Shown: positions 53,020-63,561, counted from the stretch's first letter. The stretch: DNA of 64,000 bases from Candidatus Kinetoplastibacterium galatii TCC219 (GCF_000340905.1 NC_020284.1:758141-822140), one strand, 5' to 3'. The notes: a model not told the origin generated them from the sequence alone. Program-made: numbers and translations.

Positions 53020-53724
53020 TTATTTAAACAAATCATAATTTACCGAAGCAATATCCACTTTAACTCCTATTCCCATAGTCGAAGAAATGGACAACTTACG
53101 TAAATAAATACCTTTTGCGGTAGAAGGCCTATTTTTTTGCAATGCGTTCATCAAAGCAACTAAGTTTGAATATAACTGCTGAACAGAAAAAGAAGCGCGA
53201 CCTATAGCTGAATGTATTATTCCAGACTTGTCTGTACGAAATTGTACCTGACCAGCTTTAACCTTTCTAACAGCCTCAGCAACATCAGCAGTTACAGTAC
53301 CAACTTTAGGATTAGGCATCAATCCCCTAGGGCCTAAAATTTGACCTAAAGCACCAACAATTCTCATTGTATCTGGTGATGCAATAACAACATCAAAATT
53401 CATTTGTCCAGCTTTAATCGAATCAGCAAGATCTTCTAACCCAACCAGATCAGCACCAGCCTGTTTCGCGGAATCGGCTTTTTCACCCTGAGCAAATACA
53501 GCAACACGAACAATTTTACCGGTACCCTCTGGTAAAACTACAGATCCACGTACTAATTGGTCAGATTTTTTAGGATCAATACCAAGTTTTATAGCTATAT
53601 CAACAGATTCATCAAATTTAGCATTAGCTGTTTCTTTTATTAAAGAAAAGGCATCCTCTATGAGGTAATATTTAGAACGATCTAGCTTGCCATTAATTAT
53701 TGCAGCACGTTTATAAGATGCCAT
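53020..53724 (-). CDS. rplA: 50S ribosomal protein L1
   Basis: Forms the mobile L1 stalk at the E site and, in gamma-proteobacteria, represses rplK-rplA translation. [21 protein letters not shown] and [12 protein letters not shown] are diagnostic. Length 234. Two bases after rplK. Confidence 0.97.
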   Translation of the reverse strand: MASYKRAAIINGKLDRSKYYLIEDAFSLIKETANAKFDESVDIAIKLGIDPKKSDQLVRGSVVLPEGTGKIVRVAVFAQGEKADSAKQAGADLVGLEDLADSIKAGQMNFDVVIASPDTMRIVGALGQILGPRGLMPNPKVGTVTADVAEAVRKVKAGQVQFRTDKSGIIHSAIGRASFSVQQLYSNLVALMNALQKNRPSTAKGIYLRKLSISSTMGIGVKVDIASVNYDLFK

Positions 53725-53726
53725 TG

Positions 53727-54158
53727 TTAAACTCCTTCAACCTTAATACCCATACTACGTGCACTGCCGGCAATAGTACGTACAGCTGCATCCATATTAG
53801 AGGCAGTCAAATCAGGCTCTTTTGTCTTTGCAATTTCTTCAGCCTGGGCGCGAGTCAAAGTTCCAACCTTATCTGCATGAGGCTTTGCAGATCCTTTCTG
53901 CACTCCAGCTGCCTTCTTAATCAAAATAGAGGCTGGAGGAGTTTTTAAGATGAAAGTAAAACTCTTGTCAGCAAAAGCTGTTATAACAACAGGAATCGGT
54001 AGACCCTGCTCCAAACCTTGGGTTTTTGCATTAAAAGACTTGCAAAACTCCATTATATTTAAACCACGCTGGCCTAAAGCAGGACCTATTGGAGGAGAAG
54101 GATTGGCCTTCCCAGCAGGTACTTGAAGTTTAATAAAACCAATAATTTTTTTTGCCAC
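53727..54158 (-). CDS. rplK: 50S ribosomal protein L11
   Basis: Part of the GTPase-associated centre, needed for the stringent response. [20 protein letters not shown] and the C-terminal [10 protein letters not shown] are diagnostic. The frame is open for 20 codons upstream, but the normal start (M/V)AKKIIGF corresponds to a GTG at 54158, with GGGAG six bases before it; this gives 143 residues, the standard length. Confidence 0.95.
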   Translation of the reverse strand: MAKKIIGFIKLQVPAGKANPSPPIGPALGQRGLNIMEFCKSFNAKTQGLEQGLPIPVVITAFADKSFTFILKTPPASILIKKAAGVQKGSAKPHADKVGTLTRAQAEEIAKTKEPDLTASNMDAAVRTIAGSARSMGIKVEGV

Positions 54159-54218
54159 AAAATTCTCCCAAAGGGTAGTAACGCTTAAAAAGCTCCCCGT
54201 AAAAAACAAGACAAGCAA

Positions 54219-54755
54219 TTAAATTTTTTCGACTTGTCCAAAATCCAATTCTATTGGAGTTGACCTGCCAAATATAGTAACAGAAACTCTAATTTTATTT
54301 TTTTCGTAATTTATTTCTTCAACATTACCATTAAAATCTGCAAAAGGACCATCTTTTACCCTAACAACCTCACCAACCTCAAACAATATCTTAGGACGAG
54401 GCTTATCAAAACCTTCTTCAATTTGGGACAATATTTTCTCTACTTCACCTTTATAAAGAGGAGTAGGTTTATTGCCAGAACCACCTAAAAAACCGGTCAC
54501 TCTATTAGTGCTTTTTATTAAATGCCATGTCTCGTCAGTCAATTCCATTTCTATAAGAACATATCCTGGAAAAATACGACGTTCAGTAATAGATTTTTGT
54601 CCATTTTTTATATCAATAACTTCTTCTGAAGGGATCAGGATTTTACCAAAAAACGAACTCAAACCAGATTGATTAATTCTATCATTTATCGTTTTTAAAA
54701 CATTTTTCTCCATACCAGAAGAAACATGAACAACATACCATTGCTTATTATCCAT
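54219..54755 (-). CDS. nusG: Transcription termination/antitermination factor NusG
   Basis: Binds RNA polymerase through its NGN domain (QWYVVHVSSGMEKNV at the N-terminus, FPGYVLIEMEL in the middle) and Rho or S10 through its C-terminal KOW domain (VGEVVRVKDGPFADFNG). Length 178 is normal. Between secE and rplK, as in most bacteria. Confidence 0.97.
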   Translation of the reverse strand: MDNKQWYVVHVSSGMEKNVLKTINDRINQSGLSSFFGKILIPSEEVIDIKNGQKSITERRIFPGYVLIEMELTDETWHLIKSTNRVTGFLGGSGNKPTPLYKGEVEKILSQIEEGFDKPRPKILFEVGEVVRVKDGPFADFNGNVEEINYEKNKIRVSVTIFGRSTPIELDFGQVEKI

Positions 54756-54775
54756 TAAATGCTCTTATCTCCAGC

Positions 54776-55144
54776 CTAATAAAACACCATAAAGAAAAAA
54801 TCTATAATTTTATCAATCAAACAAATAAAAACACTTATTAGAACCGCAAAAACACATACAGTACCAGTCATTCTTACCGCTGATTTACGATCTGGCCAGC
54901 TAACTCTCTTTACCTCAAAGAAAGATTCTTTACAGAACGAAAAAAAACTTCTACTTATCTTATTAAAAAATAAACAATATAAAAGATAAGCAAGAGAAAA
55001 CAGAAAAACAAATTGCTCTAAAAGCCATAGATTTTTCTGAAAACCAAAAAACGAAATCAAACCCAGAAAAAACAACAATAATGCTAAGAAAAATTTAACT
55101 TTATCAAAATAACTAAAATAATTATCTGCGTTCGAAATAGACAT
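54776..55144 (-). CDS. secE: Preprotein translocase subunit SecE
   Basis: Clamp subunit around SecY. Three hydrophobic segments, the betaproteobacterial/gamma form, with the conserved cytosolic stretch FFEVKRVSWPDRKSAVRMT before the last membrane helix. Length 122. It lies between tRNA-Trp and nusG, the usual order. Confidence 0.93.
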   Translation of the reverse strand: MSISNADNYFSYFDKVKFFLALLLFFLGLISFFGFQKNLWLLEQFVFLFSLAYLLYCLFFNKISRSFFSFCKESFFEVKRVSWPDRKSAVRMTGTVCVFAVLISVFICLIDKIIDFFFMVFY

Positions 55145-55172
55145 TTTTTAACTTCAAAAGGACATTATATAA

Positions 55173-55248
55173 TGGCAGGGGCAGTAGGAATTGAACCCAC
55201 AACCTTCGGTTTTGGAGACCGACGCTCTGCCAATTGAGCTATACCCCT
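55173..55248 (-). tRNA. trnW: tRNA-Trp (CCA)
   Basis: Seventy-six bases including an encoded 3' CCA. Acceptor AGGGGTA pairs with TGCCCCT (one G-T), the anticodon loop is CTCCAAA with anticodon CCA, and the T loop is TTCAATT. It lies between tuf and secE, its common place. Confidence 0.95.
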
Positions 55249-55320
55249 ATATCCAAATAGATAAAATAGTTCATACACCTAGAAAACATGCTTTAACTTT
55301 CCAGAAAGATCCTATCTTAT

Positions 55321-56521
55321 TTATATTTTCAAGCAATAATTTTGGATACTACACCAGCACCAACAGTTCTACCACCTTCACGGATAGCAAAACGCAAACC
55401 TTCTTCCATTGCTATAGGTGATAATAATCTTACTGTCATGGCAACATTATCACCTGGCAATACCATCTCCTTATCTTCTGGCAACTCAATAGTTCCTGTT
55501 ACATCTGTAGTTCTAAAATAGAATTGTGGGCGATATCCCTTAAAAAATGGAGTATGTCTACCACCTTCTTCTTTAGATAACACATATACTTCAGCAGTAA
55601 ATTCTGTATGTGGAGTAATAGATCCTGGTTTAGCTAATACCTGACCTCTCTCTACATCTTCCCTCTTAGTACCTCGAAGCAAAATACCTACATTATCACC
55701 TGCCTGACCTTGATCAAGCATCTTGCGAAACATTTCAACACCAGTACATATAGTCTTGACTGTAGGCTTAATACCTATAATCTCTATTTCCTCTCCTACT
55801 TTTACCACTCCACGTTCTACACGACCAGTAACAACTGTTCCACGTCCAGATATTGAGAACACATCCTCAACAGGCAATAAAAACGCACCATCAACTGCTC
55901 TCTCTGGTGTTGGTATGTAGGTATCTAAAGCATCTGCTAGAGCTAAAATTGCTTGTTCTCCAAGCTCACCCTTATCACCTTCCAAGGCTAATTTAGCAGA
56001 ACCTTTTATTATAGGAGTATCATCACCAGGAAAATCATATTTTGATAATAGTTCTCGAACTTCCATTTCAACAAGTTCCAAGAGCTCTTCATCATCAACC
56101 ATATCTGCCTTGTTTAGAAAAACAACAATGTAAGGCACACCAACCTGACGAGATAACAATATATGCTCTCTAGTCTGTGGCATTGGGCCATCAGCAGCAG
56201 AAACCACTAATATCGCACCATCCATCTGTGCCGCACCAGTTATCATATTCTTAACATAGTCAGCATGCCCAGGACAGTCAACATGGGCATAGTGACGTGC
56301 TGATGTCTCATATTCAACATGAGCGGTATTTATAGTAATACCCCTAGCTTTCTCTTCTGGAGCAGCATCAATCTGAGCATAAGCTCGTGCTTCTCCACCA
56401 AATTTAGTAGCTAAAACCGTAGTAATAGCAGCAGTTAAAGTTGTTTTACCATGATCAACGTGACCAATCGTACCTACATTTACGTGCGGCTTGCTACGTT
56501 CAAACTTGCCTTTCGCCATAT
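55321..56521. repeat. Copy 2 of the 1.2-kb tuf repeat
   Basis: Second, intact copy of the tuf segment (partner 38781-39986). The match begins eight bases after the stop codon and ends two bases before the start codon. Such near identity between two tuf genes normally reflects gene conversion. Confidence 0.9.
55329..56519 (-). CDS. tufB: Elongation factor Tu
   Basis: GTPase that delivers aminoacyl-tRNA to the ribosome. G1 GHVDHGKT at 19-26, DCPGH at 80-84, NKAD at 135-138, then two beta-barrel domains. The ATG at 56519 gives the standard [20 protein letters not shown] start and 396 residues; the frame opens 12 codons earlier. It lies between tRNA-Thr and tRNA-Trp, the classic tRNA-tufB arrangement. 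It seems to be the only intact EF-Tu gene in the window. Confidence 0.98.
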   Translation of the reverse strand: MAKGKFERSKPHVNVGTIGHVDHGKTTLTAAITTVLATKFGGEARAYAQIDAAPEEKARGITINTAHVEYETSARHYAHVDCPGHADYVKNMITGAAQMDGAILVVSAADGPMPQTREHILLSRQVGVPYIVVFLNKADMVDDEELLELVEMEVRELLSKYDFPGDDTPIIKGSAKLALEGDKGELGEQAILALADALDTYIPTPERAVDGAFLLPVEDVFSISGRGTVVTGRVERGVVKVGEEIEIIGIKPTVKTICTGVEMFRKMLDQGQAGDNVGILLRGTKREDVERGQVLAKPGSITPHTEFTAEVYVLSKEEGGRHTPFFKGYRPQFYFRTTDVTGTIELPEDKEMVLPGDNVAMTVRLLSPIAMEEGLRFAIREGGRTVGAGVVSKIIA

Positions 56522-56564
56522 ACAACCCCAAAATCAAAGTGAAGTTAAGTACCAAAAATTATAT

Positions 56565-56639
<75 letters not shown>

Positions 56640-56643
56640 ATTA

Positions 56644-56717
56644 TGGAGCGGGTGAAGGGAATCGAACCCTCATCGTAAGCTTGGAAGGCTTCTGCTCTAC
56701 CATTGAGCTACACCCGC
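56644..56717 (-). tRNA. trnG: tRNA-Gly (TCC)
   Basis: Seventy-four bases with encoded CCA. Acceptor GCGGGTG pairs with CACCCGC, and the anticodon loop CTTCCAA gives TCC. The first anticodon-stem pair (27-43) is G-A, a mismatch not expected in a standard tRNA; the other four pairs are sound. Between tRNA-Tyr and tRNA-Thr. Confidence 0.92.
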
Positions 56718-56794
56718 ACAGATTCGCGCATTCACCAACAATAATCTAAAAATAGATATTTAAAGATTCATAGGTAACCATATCGACATAAACA

Positions 56795-56881
56795 TGGTGG
56801 AGGAGGTTGGATTCGAACCAACGTAGGCGCAAGGCCAACAGATTTACAGTCTGCCCCCTTTAACCACTCGGGCACCCCTCC
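56795..56881 (-). tRNA. trnY: tRNA-Tyr (GTA)
   Basis: Class II tRNA of 87 bases with a long variable arm and encoded CCA. Acceptor GGAGGGG pairs with CTCCTCC (one G-T), anticodon loop CTGTAAA with anticodon GTA. First gene of the tRNA-tuf-secE transcript; a promoter lies just upstream. Confidence 0.95.
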
Positions 56882-56896
56882 TATACAGTACCTGAA

Positions 56897-56925
56897 ATTG
56901 TGAAGAGTTTCTTTAGAAAAGTCAA
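56897..56925 (-). promoter_or_regulatory. Promoter of the tRNA-Tyr-Gly-Thr-tuf transcript
   Basis: On the minus strand TTGACT (56925-56920), a 17-base spacer and CACAAT (56902-56897). Initiation would fall near 56890, about eight bases before the tRNA-Tyr 5' end, typical for tRNA operons. Confidence 0.6.
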
Positions 56926-57004
56926 ATTATAGTTACAAAAATAACAGTTTAATAAGAGATAGCAATAAATTGATGGGTAATTATACAACATATAAATAGA
57001 TTAC

Positions 57005-57025
57005 AAAATCAAATTTAATTTGATT
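57005..57025 (-). terminator. Weak terminator after rsmG
   Basis: An 8-bp A/T-rich stem (AATCAAAT with ATTTGATT, loop of three) is followed by four T on the minus strand, 18 bases after the rsmG stop. Stem stability is low. Confidence 0.4.
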
Positions 57026-57042
57026 AACTTAAAATTTAGGGT

Positions 57043-57717
57043 CTAAATTTTCTGATTATCTAATCTTTTCATAATTACTAAACAACGTTCAGAGCTAACT
57101 CCAGGAACATTAAGCTTCTCTATACTAATGATGCCCCAACTACTAATAAGAGATAGGTCATCAATTTCTTTTTTTGGAATTATTCCTTTCATTGAACATA
57201 AAAAACCATCTTTTTTAACATGAAAACCTGAAAATTCTACAAATTTAGACAAGGAAGAAAAAGCTCTTGATATAGCAACATCGCATTCTATAGGATTAAG
57301 ATTTTCTATCCTGGCATGATGGATTAAAATATTGGATAACAAACTAGTACTGCAAACATGCCTAAGGAAAGATGTCTTTTTAAAAACAGAGTCTACACAA
57401 ATAACCCTCCAATTTGGTCTCATTATTGCCAAAACAATTCCTGGAAGACCTGCTCCAGAACCAACATCACAAATCGTTATATTTTTTTTAAGCAAAGAAT
57501 CCAATAAAGGGATAACAGAAAGGCTATCCACGATGTGATACGTCAGCATACACTTATAATCTTTTATAGATGTTATGTTGGAATATTTATTCCATTTTTG
57601 CATCATAGACAAATAATTACTCAATAATATTTTTTGATCATCAGATATTTTAATATTAATAGCAGAACAAGCATCAGATAAGACTTCATCTGAAAAATTA
57701 TTTCTATATAGATCCAT
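57043..57717 (-). CDS. rsmG: 16S rRNA (guanine527-N7)-methyltransferase RsmG
   Basis: Methylates G527 of 16S rRNA with S-adenosylmethionine. SAM motif [10 protein letters not shown] at 84-93, after [10 protein letters not shown], the typical NL(T/V)xI region. Length 224 is normal. Its start overlaps the mnmG end by 14 bases. In free-living relatives parA-parB follow; here a short spacer and tRNA genes follow instead. Confidence 0.95.
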   Translation of the reverse strand: MDLYRNNFSDEVLSDACSAINIKISDDQKILLSNYLSMMQKWNKYSNITSIKDYKCMLTYHIVDSLSVIPLLDSLLKKNITICDVGSGAGLPGIVLAIMRPNWRVICVDSVFKKTSFLRHVCSTSLLSNILIHHARIENLNPIECDVAISRAFSSLSKFVEFSGFHVKKDGFLCSMKGIIPKKEIDDLSLISSWGIISIEKLNVPGVSSERCLVIMKRLDNQKI

Positions 57718-59611
57718 TCGAACTCTTCAATCTTTTAATATGAACAAATAGAACAGATAAGGATGCTGGTGTAACACCTGGTATTCTACTAGCTTGACCT
57801 ATCGTTTCTGGTCTATAATCATTCAGCTTTTGTCTAACTTCAATTGATAAATTGGTCATGGAAAGATAATCAATAGTGTCAGGTATAGTGTAGGAATCAT
57901 TATCAGATATTTTCCTTATTTCATCTGACTGTTTAGAAATATACCCAGAATATTTTATGTGAATATCAATCTGATCAGATAAAACATCATCGTAAGAAAC
58001 ACCTGGTCCTAATAAATAACAATCTGGATCTTTTATAGACATAAGATCTTTGTATTTGATATTTGGTCTTTTTAATATATCAAAAACACTTAAATCTTTA
58101 TCAAGATTTTTACCTAACTTATCATCGCTGTAATATTTTATTAGGAATTTAAAATTCAACGATGTATCTTTTAATCTTTGCAGTTCTTTATTTAACAAAT
58201 CGCGTTTTCTGTTGAAAAGATCCCATCGATTATCATCGACTATTCCTAAGTTTCTGCCAATATCAGTAAGCCTCAAGTCAGCATTATCTTCTCTTAGAGT
58301 TAAACGATACTCTGCACGTGATGTAAACATCCTATACGGCTCAGTAGTACCTCTTGTTATTAAATCGTCAATCATCACTCCAATATACGAATCACTCCTG
58401 CGAGGAGACCATTGGTCCAAATCTAAACATCGCCTCGAAGCGTTTAAACCTGCTAATAAACCTTGTGCTGCTGCTTCCTCATAACCTGTAGTGCCATTAA
58501 TTTGACCTGCAAAATATAAACCATTTATATTTCTTGTCTCTAATGTGGATTTTAAAAACTTAGGATCAAAATAATCATATTCAATTGCATAACCATATCT
58601 CAATATATGTGCATTATGCAAACCATTGAGAGAACGAATCAAATTTACCTGAACATCAAAAGGTAAGCTTGTAGATATGCCGTTAGGATAAAACTCATTG
58701 GTATGCAAACCCTCTGGCTCTAAAAAAACCTGATGAGAATCCTTATCAGAGAATCTAGTAATCTTGTCCTCTATAGATGGACAATATCTTGGACCCTTAG
58801 ATTCAATTGATCCGTTGTATAAAGGAGATCTAGAAAATGCATTTCTAACTATTTCGTGAGATATAGAGTTAGTTCTTGTAATCCAACATGGTAGCTGTTT
58901 AGGATGCATTTCCCTATAACCGATAAAAGAGAATACTGGTGTAGGACAATCTCCTTGCTGAATCTGAAGCATATCGAAATCGATCGTTCTACCATCTATT
59001 CGAGGAGGAGTTCCTGTTTTTAACCTGCCTTGCGGAAGTCCAAGATCCTTTAAATTATCGGCCAGGGAAATTACAGCCTGATCCCCCGATCTACCTCCTG
59101 AGAAACTATTTTCACCAATATGGATAATACCATTGAGAAATGTACCTGTTGTTAATACAACAGATTTGGCTTTCACACTTATTCCAAGACTAGTTTTAAC
59201 GCCTACTACATTATTATTTTTTATTAAAAGACTACTTACTGTTTCCTGAGCAATATAAAGATTATCTTGATTTTCTAATTTTTCCCTAACTATTTGGCGA
59301 TATAAAGATCTATCTATTTGAGCTCTAGTAGATCTAACAGCAGGACCTTTCGATGAATTCAATACCTTAAAATGAATGCCAGCATAATCTGCAGATAAAG
59401 CCATGGATCCACCAAGAGCATCTATTTCTTTTACTAGATGACCTTTTCCAACACCTCCTATTGATGGATTACAAGACATTTGTCCCAAAGTATCCAGATT
59501 TCCAGTTATTAGTAAAGTAACAGAACCAGATTTTGCAGAAGATAAAGCAGCTTCTGTTCCAGCATGTCCACCTCCTACCACTATCACGTCAAAATTAAAA
59601 GGATGATTCAT
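57704..59611 (-). CDS. mnmG: tRNA uridine 5-carboxymethylaminomethyl modification enzyme MnmG
   Basis: FAD enzyme that, with MnmE, modifies U34 of tRNAs reading NNA/NNG codons. FAD-binding GGGHAGTE at 13-20, the [15 protein letters not shown] segment near 47, [21 protein letters not shown] and a C-terminal domain. Length 635 is normal. The partner mnmE lies upstream across a 222-bp spacer, a candidate replication origin. Confidence 0.97.
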   Translation of the reverse strand: MNHPFNFDVIVVGGGHAGTEAALSSAKSGSVTLLITGNLDTLGQMSCNPSIGGVGKGHLVKEIDALGGSMALSADYAGIHFKVLNSSKGPAVRSTRAQIDRSLYRQIVREKLENQDNLYIAQETVSSLLIKNNNVVGVKTSLGISVKAKSVVLTTGTFLNGIIHIGENSFSGGRSGDQAVISLADNLKDLGLPQGRLKTGTPPRIDGRTIDFDMLQIQQGDCPTPVFSFIGYREMHPKQLPCWITRTNSISHEIVRNAFSRSPLYNGSIESKGPRYCPSIEDKITRFSDKDSHQVFLEPEGLHTNEFYPNGISTSLPFDVQVNLIRSLNGLHNAHILRYGYAIEYDYFDPKFLKSTLETRNINGLYFAGQINGTTGYEEAAAQGLLAGLNASRRCLDLDQWSPRRSDSYIGVMIDDLITRGTTEPYRMFTSRAEYRLTLREDNADLRLTDIGRNLGIVDDNRWDLFNRKRDLLNKELQRLKDTSLNFKFLIKYYSDDKLGKNLDKDLSVFDILKRPNIKYKDLMSIKDPDCYLLGPGVSYDDVLSDQIDIHIKYSGYISKQSDEIRKISDNDSYTIPDTIDYLSMTNLSIEVRQKLNDYRPETIGQASRIPGVTPASLSVLFVHIKRLKSSNGSI

Positions 59612-59833
59612 TAATTACCTTTTATTATTTAGTTGTTTATTTTAATGATTATTATAATTAAAAAGAAGGTTTTTTGTGCATAACCTTTTATTGTCCTTAA
59701 TATTCAATATGTTATGTATATTGATAACTTTTGTAATAAGTGTGTTTTATTGCATAATACTTTTTGGATAAAAAAATGGTTTTATATTTTTTATCAAGTT
59801 GTTCATAATTTTTCCGTATGTTATTAACAATAG
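59612..59833. other. Candidate replication origin region between mnmG and mnmE
   Basis: A 222-bp AT-rich spacer without a gene. It holds one perfect DnaA-box match to TTATNCACA (TGTGCATAA at 59675-59683, minus sense) and three with one mismatch: TTTGGATAA at 59763-59771, TGTTCATAA at 59800-59808 and TTATTAACA at 59821-59829. In several proteobacteria the origin adjoins mnmG (gidA). The evidence is suggestive only, since such words are common in AT-rich DNA. Confidence 0.4.
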
Positions 59834-61183
59834 TTATTTACCTATACAAAAACTAGAAAATATCTTCTCTAACATATCCTCTGAAGTAAATTGTCCTGTT
59901 ATATTACATAATTCAATGTGAGATAGTCTTAATTCTTCAGCTAAGATATCTAGTAAAAAATTTTCTTGTGTGTAAGACATTGCTACTTCTATATGCTCTA
60001 ATGCTTCTTTTATAGCGTAGTAATGTCTCTCTCTAGTTGAAAAAGAATCTTCGTTTGATGAACTAGATGTTATTTTTTTAGTATTTCTTTTTTTTATCAA
60101 ATCTAACCCATTACCGTTTTTTGATGAAACCAAGATTCCATCACAATAATTTCCATTTTTTTTATCGATAATGTCTGATTTATTATATATCTTTATAATG
60201 TGTGTGTGTTCTGGAATTTTTTTACTTATATATAATTCTGTATCTTCATCTCTTTTATTTGAGTCTATGACATGCAATACTATATCAGCATTCTTTATAG
60301 CCTCCCAAGATTTCTCTATTCCTTTTTTTTCTATTATATTATTACTATTTCTTATTCCAGCAGTATCTATAATATTTACCAATATTCCTTTTATATAAAT
60401 AGCACTTGAAACCTTATCTCTTGTGGTGCCAGCTAATGGAGTAACTATTGCTATCTCTTCTTCAGACAATGCATTCAATAAGCTTGATTTTCCTACATTA
60501 GGTTGTCCTGCTAAAACTATATTTATCCCGTTTTTTAGTATAAGGCTATCACTTACTTTCGATACTAATTTAATTAGTTTTATTTTTATTGATTCCAAAG
60601 AAATAATTATCTCTTTTTTTTGAAGATTGCTAATATCTTCTTCTGGAAAGTCCAAGTTTGCTTCTATCAAAACTCTGAGATTTATTATCTCACTAGATAT
60701 ATCGTTTATTATTGATGACAAAGAACCAGATAGGGTTTTTATAGCACTCCTTGCGGCTGCAATAGAGGAGGAATTAATCAAATCAGATATAGCCTCTGCT
60801 TGTATTAAATCAATCTTTCCATTTAAGAATGCTCTTCTCGTAAATTCTCCAGGATTTGCTAATCTAAGGCCAATATCTTTTCCTTTCAATATGCATGTAT
60901 CAATGATTTGATGTTGAACAACCATTCCTCCGTGACATTGGATTTCAAGCACGTCTTCTCCGGTAAAGGATCTAGGTGATTTAAAAAAAATTACTATTGC
61001 TTTGTCAATAATTTCTTGATCTATATCCGTTAGATTTAGATAATGCACTATCCTTTCTTTAAGCTCTTTTTTGAATAGATTTAGCATCAGTGGTAATAAT
61101 TCTTTTCCAGAAATTCTTATTACCCCTACTCCAGCTGATCCATGCGCAGTAGCTATAGCTATGATTGGTAAGTCTTTTAACAT
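59834..61183 (-). CDS. mnmE: tRNA modification GTPase MnmE
   Basis: Partner of MnmG in U34 modification. N-terminal tetrahydrofolate-binding domain, GTPase domain with G1 GQPNVGKSS near 223 and TAGTTRD-like LAGTTRDKV, DTAG, and NKSD, and the C-terminal FCIGK with the catalytic Cys446. Length 449. A leucine/isoleucine/lysine-rich sequence, in line with strong AT bias. Confidence 0.96.
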   Translation of the reverse strand: MLKDLPIIAIATAHGSAGVGVIRISGKELLPLMLNLFKKELKERIVHYLNLTDIDQEIIDKAIVIFFKSPRSFTGEDVLEIQCHGGMVVQHQIIDTCILKGKDIGLRLANPGEFTRRAFLNGKIDLIQAEAISDLINSSSIAAARSAIKTLSGSLSSIINDISSEIINLRVLIEANLDFPEEDISNLQKKEIIISLESIKIKLIKLVSKVSDSLILKNGINIVLAGQPNVGKSSLLNALSEEEIAIVTPLAGTTRDKVSSAIYIKGILVNIIDTAGIRNSNNIIEKKGIEKSWEAIKNADIVLHVIDSNKRDEDTELYISKKIPEHTHIIKIYNKSDIIDKKNGNYCDGILVSSKNGNGLDLIKKRNTKKITSSSSNEDSFSTRERHYYAIKEALEHIEVAMSYTQENFLLDILAEELRLSHIELCNITGQFTSEDMLEKIFSSFCIGK

Positions 61184-61271
61184 GTTTTATTTGACTACTA
61201 TATTGAGATTGTCAATTAATAGAGCGAGAATTATTTTTATTAATTCTCGCTCTATCCTATATTTTTAGTTA

Positions 61272-62894
61272 TCAGGGTCTATGTGTTTCTCTTGTTATAA
61301 ACCATTGTTGTATTATTGAGAGAATATTATTAACGCACCAGTATAATACTAAGCCAGATGGGAAGAAAAACATCATCCCTCCGAACACTAAAGGCATTAT
61401 CATCATAACTTTTGCCTGTACTGGATCAGGTGGTGATGGATTTAGTTTTATTTGAATAACCATTGTGAGCATCATGATTATTGGTAAAATCATAAATGGG
61501 TCTGTTGCAGATAGATCTTTGATCCAAAATATCCAAGAAGCTCCTCTCATTTCAACGCTTGATAAAAGAACCCAGTATAAAGATATAAAGACAGGTATTT
61601 GTATAATCATTGGTAAACACCCTCCCAATGGATTAATTTTTTCTTTACGATATAGGTCTATTATTGATGAGTTAAATTTCTTTGTGTCATTTCCGCACTG
61701 TTCTTTTATTAATTGTATGCGTGGAGATATTCTTTTTAATCTTGCCATTGATCTATAGCTTTTTGATGCTAAAGGAAAGAAAATTATTTTTATTAATATA
61801 GTTAATAATACTATTGTCCATCCCCAATTTTTTGTTAATGAGAAAATTAGATTCATTAAATTAAATAATGGTTTGGCTATTATTGTAAATATTCCGTAAT
61901 CCACAACTAAATCTAGTCCTTTAGACACTTCCGACATTTGTTTCTGATCTTGTGGTCCTATCCATAAAAAAGATAAGTTTTCATGACTGCTACCGGGTTC
62001 TATTTGTCCTAGAGACTCTATAGTTCTTACTGCAAATATTTTATTATCACTATCTACTTCAACAATTTCATTAGCTCTATTAGAGTCGATGGAAGGTATA
62101 CAAGCTGTAGCAAAATAATGCTGCACCATAGCTACCCATCCATTATCAGACTTTTTTATGTATTTGGCTTTATTATTGGAAATATCTTTGAAAGATATTT
62201 TTTGGAATTTTTCTTTTTCTGAATATAAAGCTATCCCGTTGAATGTTTTATAAAAACTCGAACTATCTGATGGATCACTATTGTCTCTAAGTATCTGTAA
62301 ATATAGATATGGATTTATCGACTTATCACTTTTATTAGTTACTTTATGATTAACTTTTATAGCATAGCTATTCATTTTTAGTATAAAGGTTTTTGTAAGC
62401 AGAATTCCTCCAGATTCACAAGAAAAACTTATTTCTATACCTTGATCTGATGTTTTTTTTGAAAACATATCAAACTTGTTATTATGATTTGGTATGTTTT
62501 CTAGCCCTAATAAACCTGATTGTATCGTATATAAAAAATCATCATTTATGTCTAATAATACTTTATGTTTATTTTCATCCTTATCAGTATATTTTAGCAA
62601 TTCTGCTTTTATTAATTGAGCTCCTGTTTTACTAAATGTAAGTTTAAGAACATCAGTCTCGATTGTAACAGTATCATCCATCAATTTTTTTGCAAAACTA
62701 ATGTAAGATTTAACCGTTTCTTTTTTGCTGTTTTTTAGCAAAGGAACATGTTTCTGTGAAGTATCATTATCTTTTGTTTCAGATAATAAAGCTTTTGAGT
62801 TTGTTTTTATATAATTTTCATTTTGCCAATTGTTCCAAAGAACTAAAATAGAGCAAGAAAAAATAATCCAAATTAGAGTTCGTCTTATATCCAT
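61272..62894 (-). CDS. yidC: Membrane protein insertase YidC
   Basis: Inserts membrane proteins, alone or with SecYEG. One N-terminal anchor (about residues 6-20), a large periplasmic beta domain (about 55-330), and five C-terminal membrane segments from about 345, including the conserved KNWGWTIVLLTILIK and GGCLPMIIQIPVFISLYWVL stretches. Length 540 is normal. Gap to mnmE 88 bases; yidD and rnpA lie upstream. Confidence 0.96.
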   Translation of the reverse strand: MDIRRTLIWIIFSCSILVLWNNWQNENYIKTNSKALLSETKDNDTSQKHVPLLKNSKKETVKSYISFAKKLMDDTVTIETDVLKLTFSKTGAQLIKAELLKYTDKDENKHKVLLDINDDFLYTIQSGLLGLENIPNHNNKFDMFSKKTSDQGIEISFSCESGGILLTKTFILKMNSYAIKVNHKVTNKSDKSINPYLYLQILRDNSDPSDSSSFYKTFNGIALYSEKEKFQKISFKDISNNKAKYIKKSDNGWVAMVQHYFATACIPSIDSNRANEIVEVDSDNKIFAVRTIESLGQIEPGSSHENLSFLWIGPQDQKQMSEVSKGLDLVVDYGIFTIIAKPLFNLMNLIFSLTKNWGWTIVLLTILIKIIFFPLASKSYRSMARLKRISPRIQLIKEQCGNDTKKFNSSIIDLYRKEKINPLGGCLPMIIQIPVFISLYWVLLSSVEMRGASWIFWIKDLSATDPFMILPIIMMLTMVIQIKLNPSPPDPVQAKVMMIMPLVFGGMMFFFPSGLVLYWCVNNILSIIQQWFITRETHRP

Positions 62895-62945
62895 ATTTAG
62901 TGATATCTTTTAATAAAAGGAATTGTTATAACTGAATAAATACTT

Positions 62946-63155
62946 TTAAGGTATTTTGTCATTCCCACCTTTGAAGAATGGGTTGCATCTTAAGATACGT
63001 AGAATAGTTAGATAAACTCCTTTAATATTTCCATATTTATTTATAGCATCTATAGCATACGTGGAACATGATGGATTAAATCTGCACTGTTTTCCAATTA
63101 ATGGGCTTATCAAATATTTATAAAGTTTAATAAGTGTAATTAGTACGTTTTGCAT
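62946..63155 (-). CDS. yidD: Membrane protein insertion efficiency factor YidD
   Basis: Small amphipathic membrane-associated protein that supports YidC-dependent insertion. Sixty-nine residues with LYKYLISPLIGKQCRFNPSC, Y and the C-terminal RILRCNPFFKGG, giving three conserved Cys (24, 30 and 57). It overlaps the rnpA end by 16 bases, the usual arrangement. Confidence 0.95.
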   Translation of the reverse strand: MQNVLITLIKLYKYLISPLIGKQCRFNPSCSTYAIDAINKYGNIKGVYLTILRILRCNPFFKGGNDKIP

Positions 63156-63541
63156 CTCGAGATTTTATAAAAATGATTATTGATTTCAATAGCGGCTATT
63201 TTTTTGATTTCTATTAATGATGTTATTGTGATTTTTGAATGTAGACGAACCACATAATCATTTATAGGCATAATATGCCTGTTTTTTCGAAATGATTCGC
63301 GAATTATTCTTTTAATTAGATTTCTAACTACTGCTTTATGAGCAAATTTTTTAGAAAATACTAATCCTAAGCGACTGTTAGACTGAGATTTTTTTATAGC
63401 ACACACAGGATCAGCTGCCTTAACAGAGAAAAAAATACCGCGAGATAAAATTTTCCCATTAAGAACAGCTTGAAATTCACTATGGCTGTGTAAACGAGCT
63501 TCAGTTGGAAACTTAGCTCTTTTATTTTCAACTCTCAACAA
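63140..63541 (-). CDS. rnpA: Ribonuclease P protein component
   Basis: Protein subunit of RNase P, which matures tRNA 5' ends. The RNR-motif region reads VVRNLIKRIIRESFR at about 71-85; the usual third residue, Arg or Lys, is Leu. LGLVFSKKFAHKAV is typical. The start appears to be TTG: the frame is closed four codons upstream and no ATG or GTG precedes the conserved part. Length 133. Twenty bases after rpmH. Confidence 0.92.
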   Translation of the reverse strand: MLRVENKRAKFPTEARLHSHSEFQAVLNGKILSRGIFFSVKAADPVCAIKKSQSNSRLGLVFSKKFAHKAVVRNLIKRIIRESFRKNRHIMPINDYVVRLHSKITITSLIEIKKIAAIEINNHFYKISRCKTY

Positions 63542-63561
63542 TGTTATTAATTATTTTAAAG

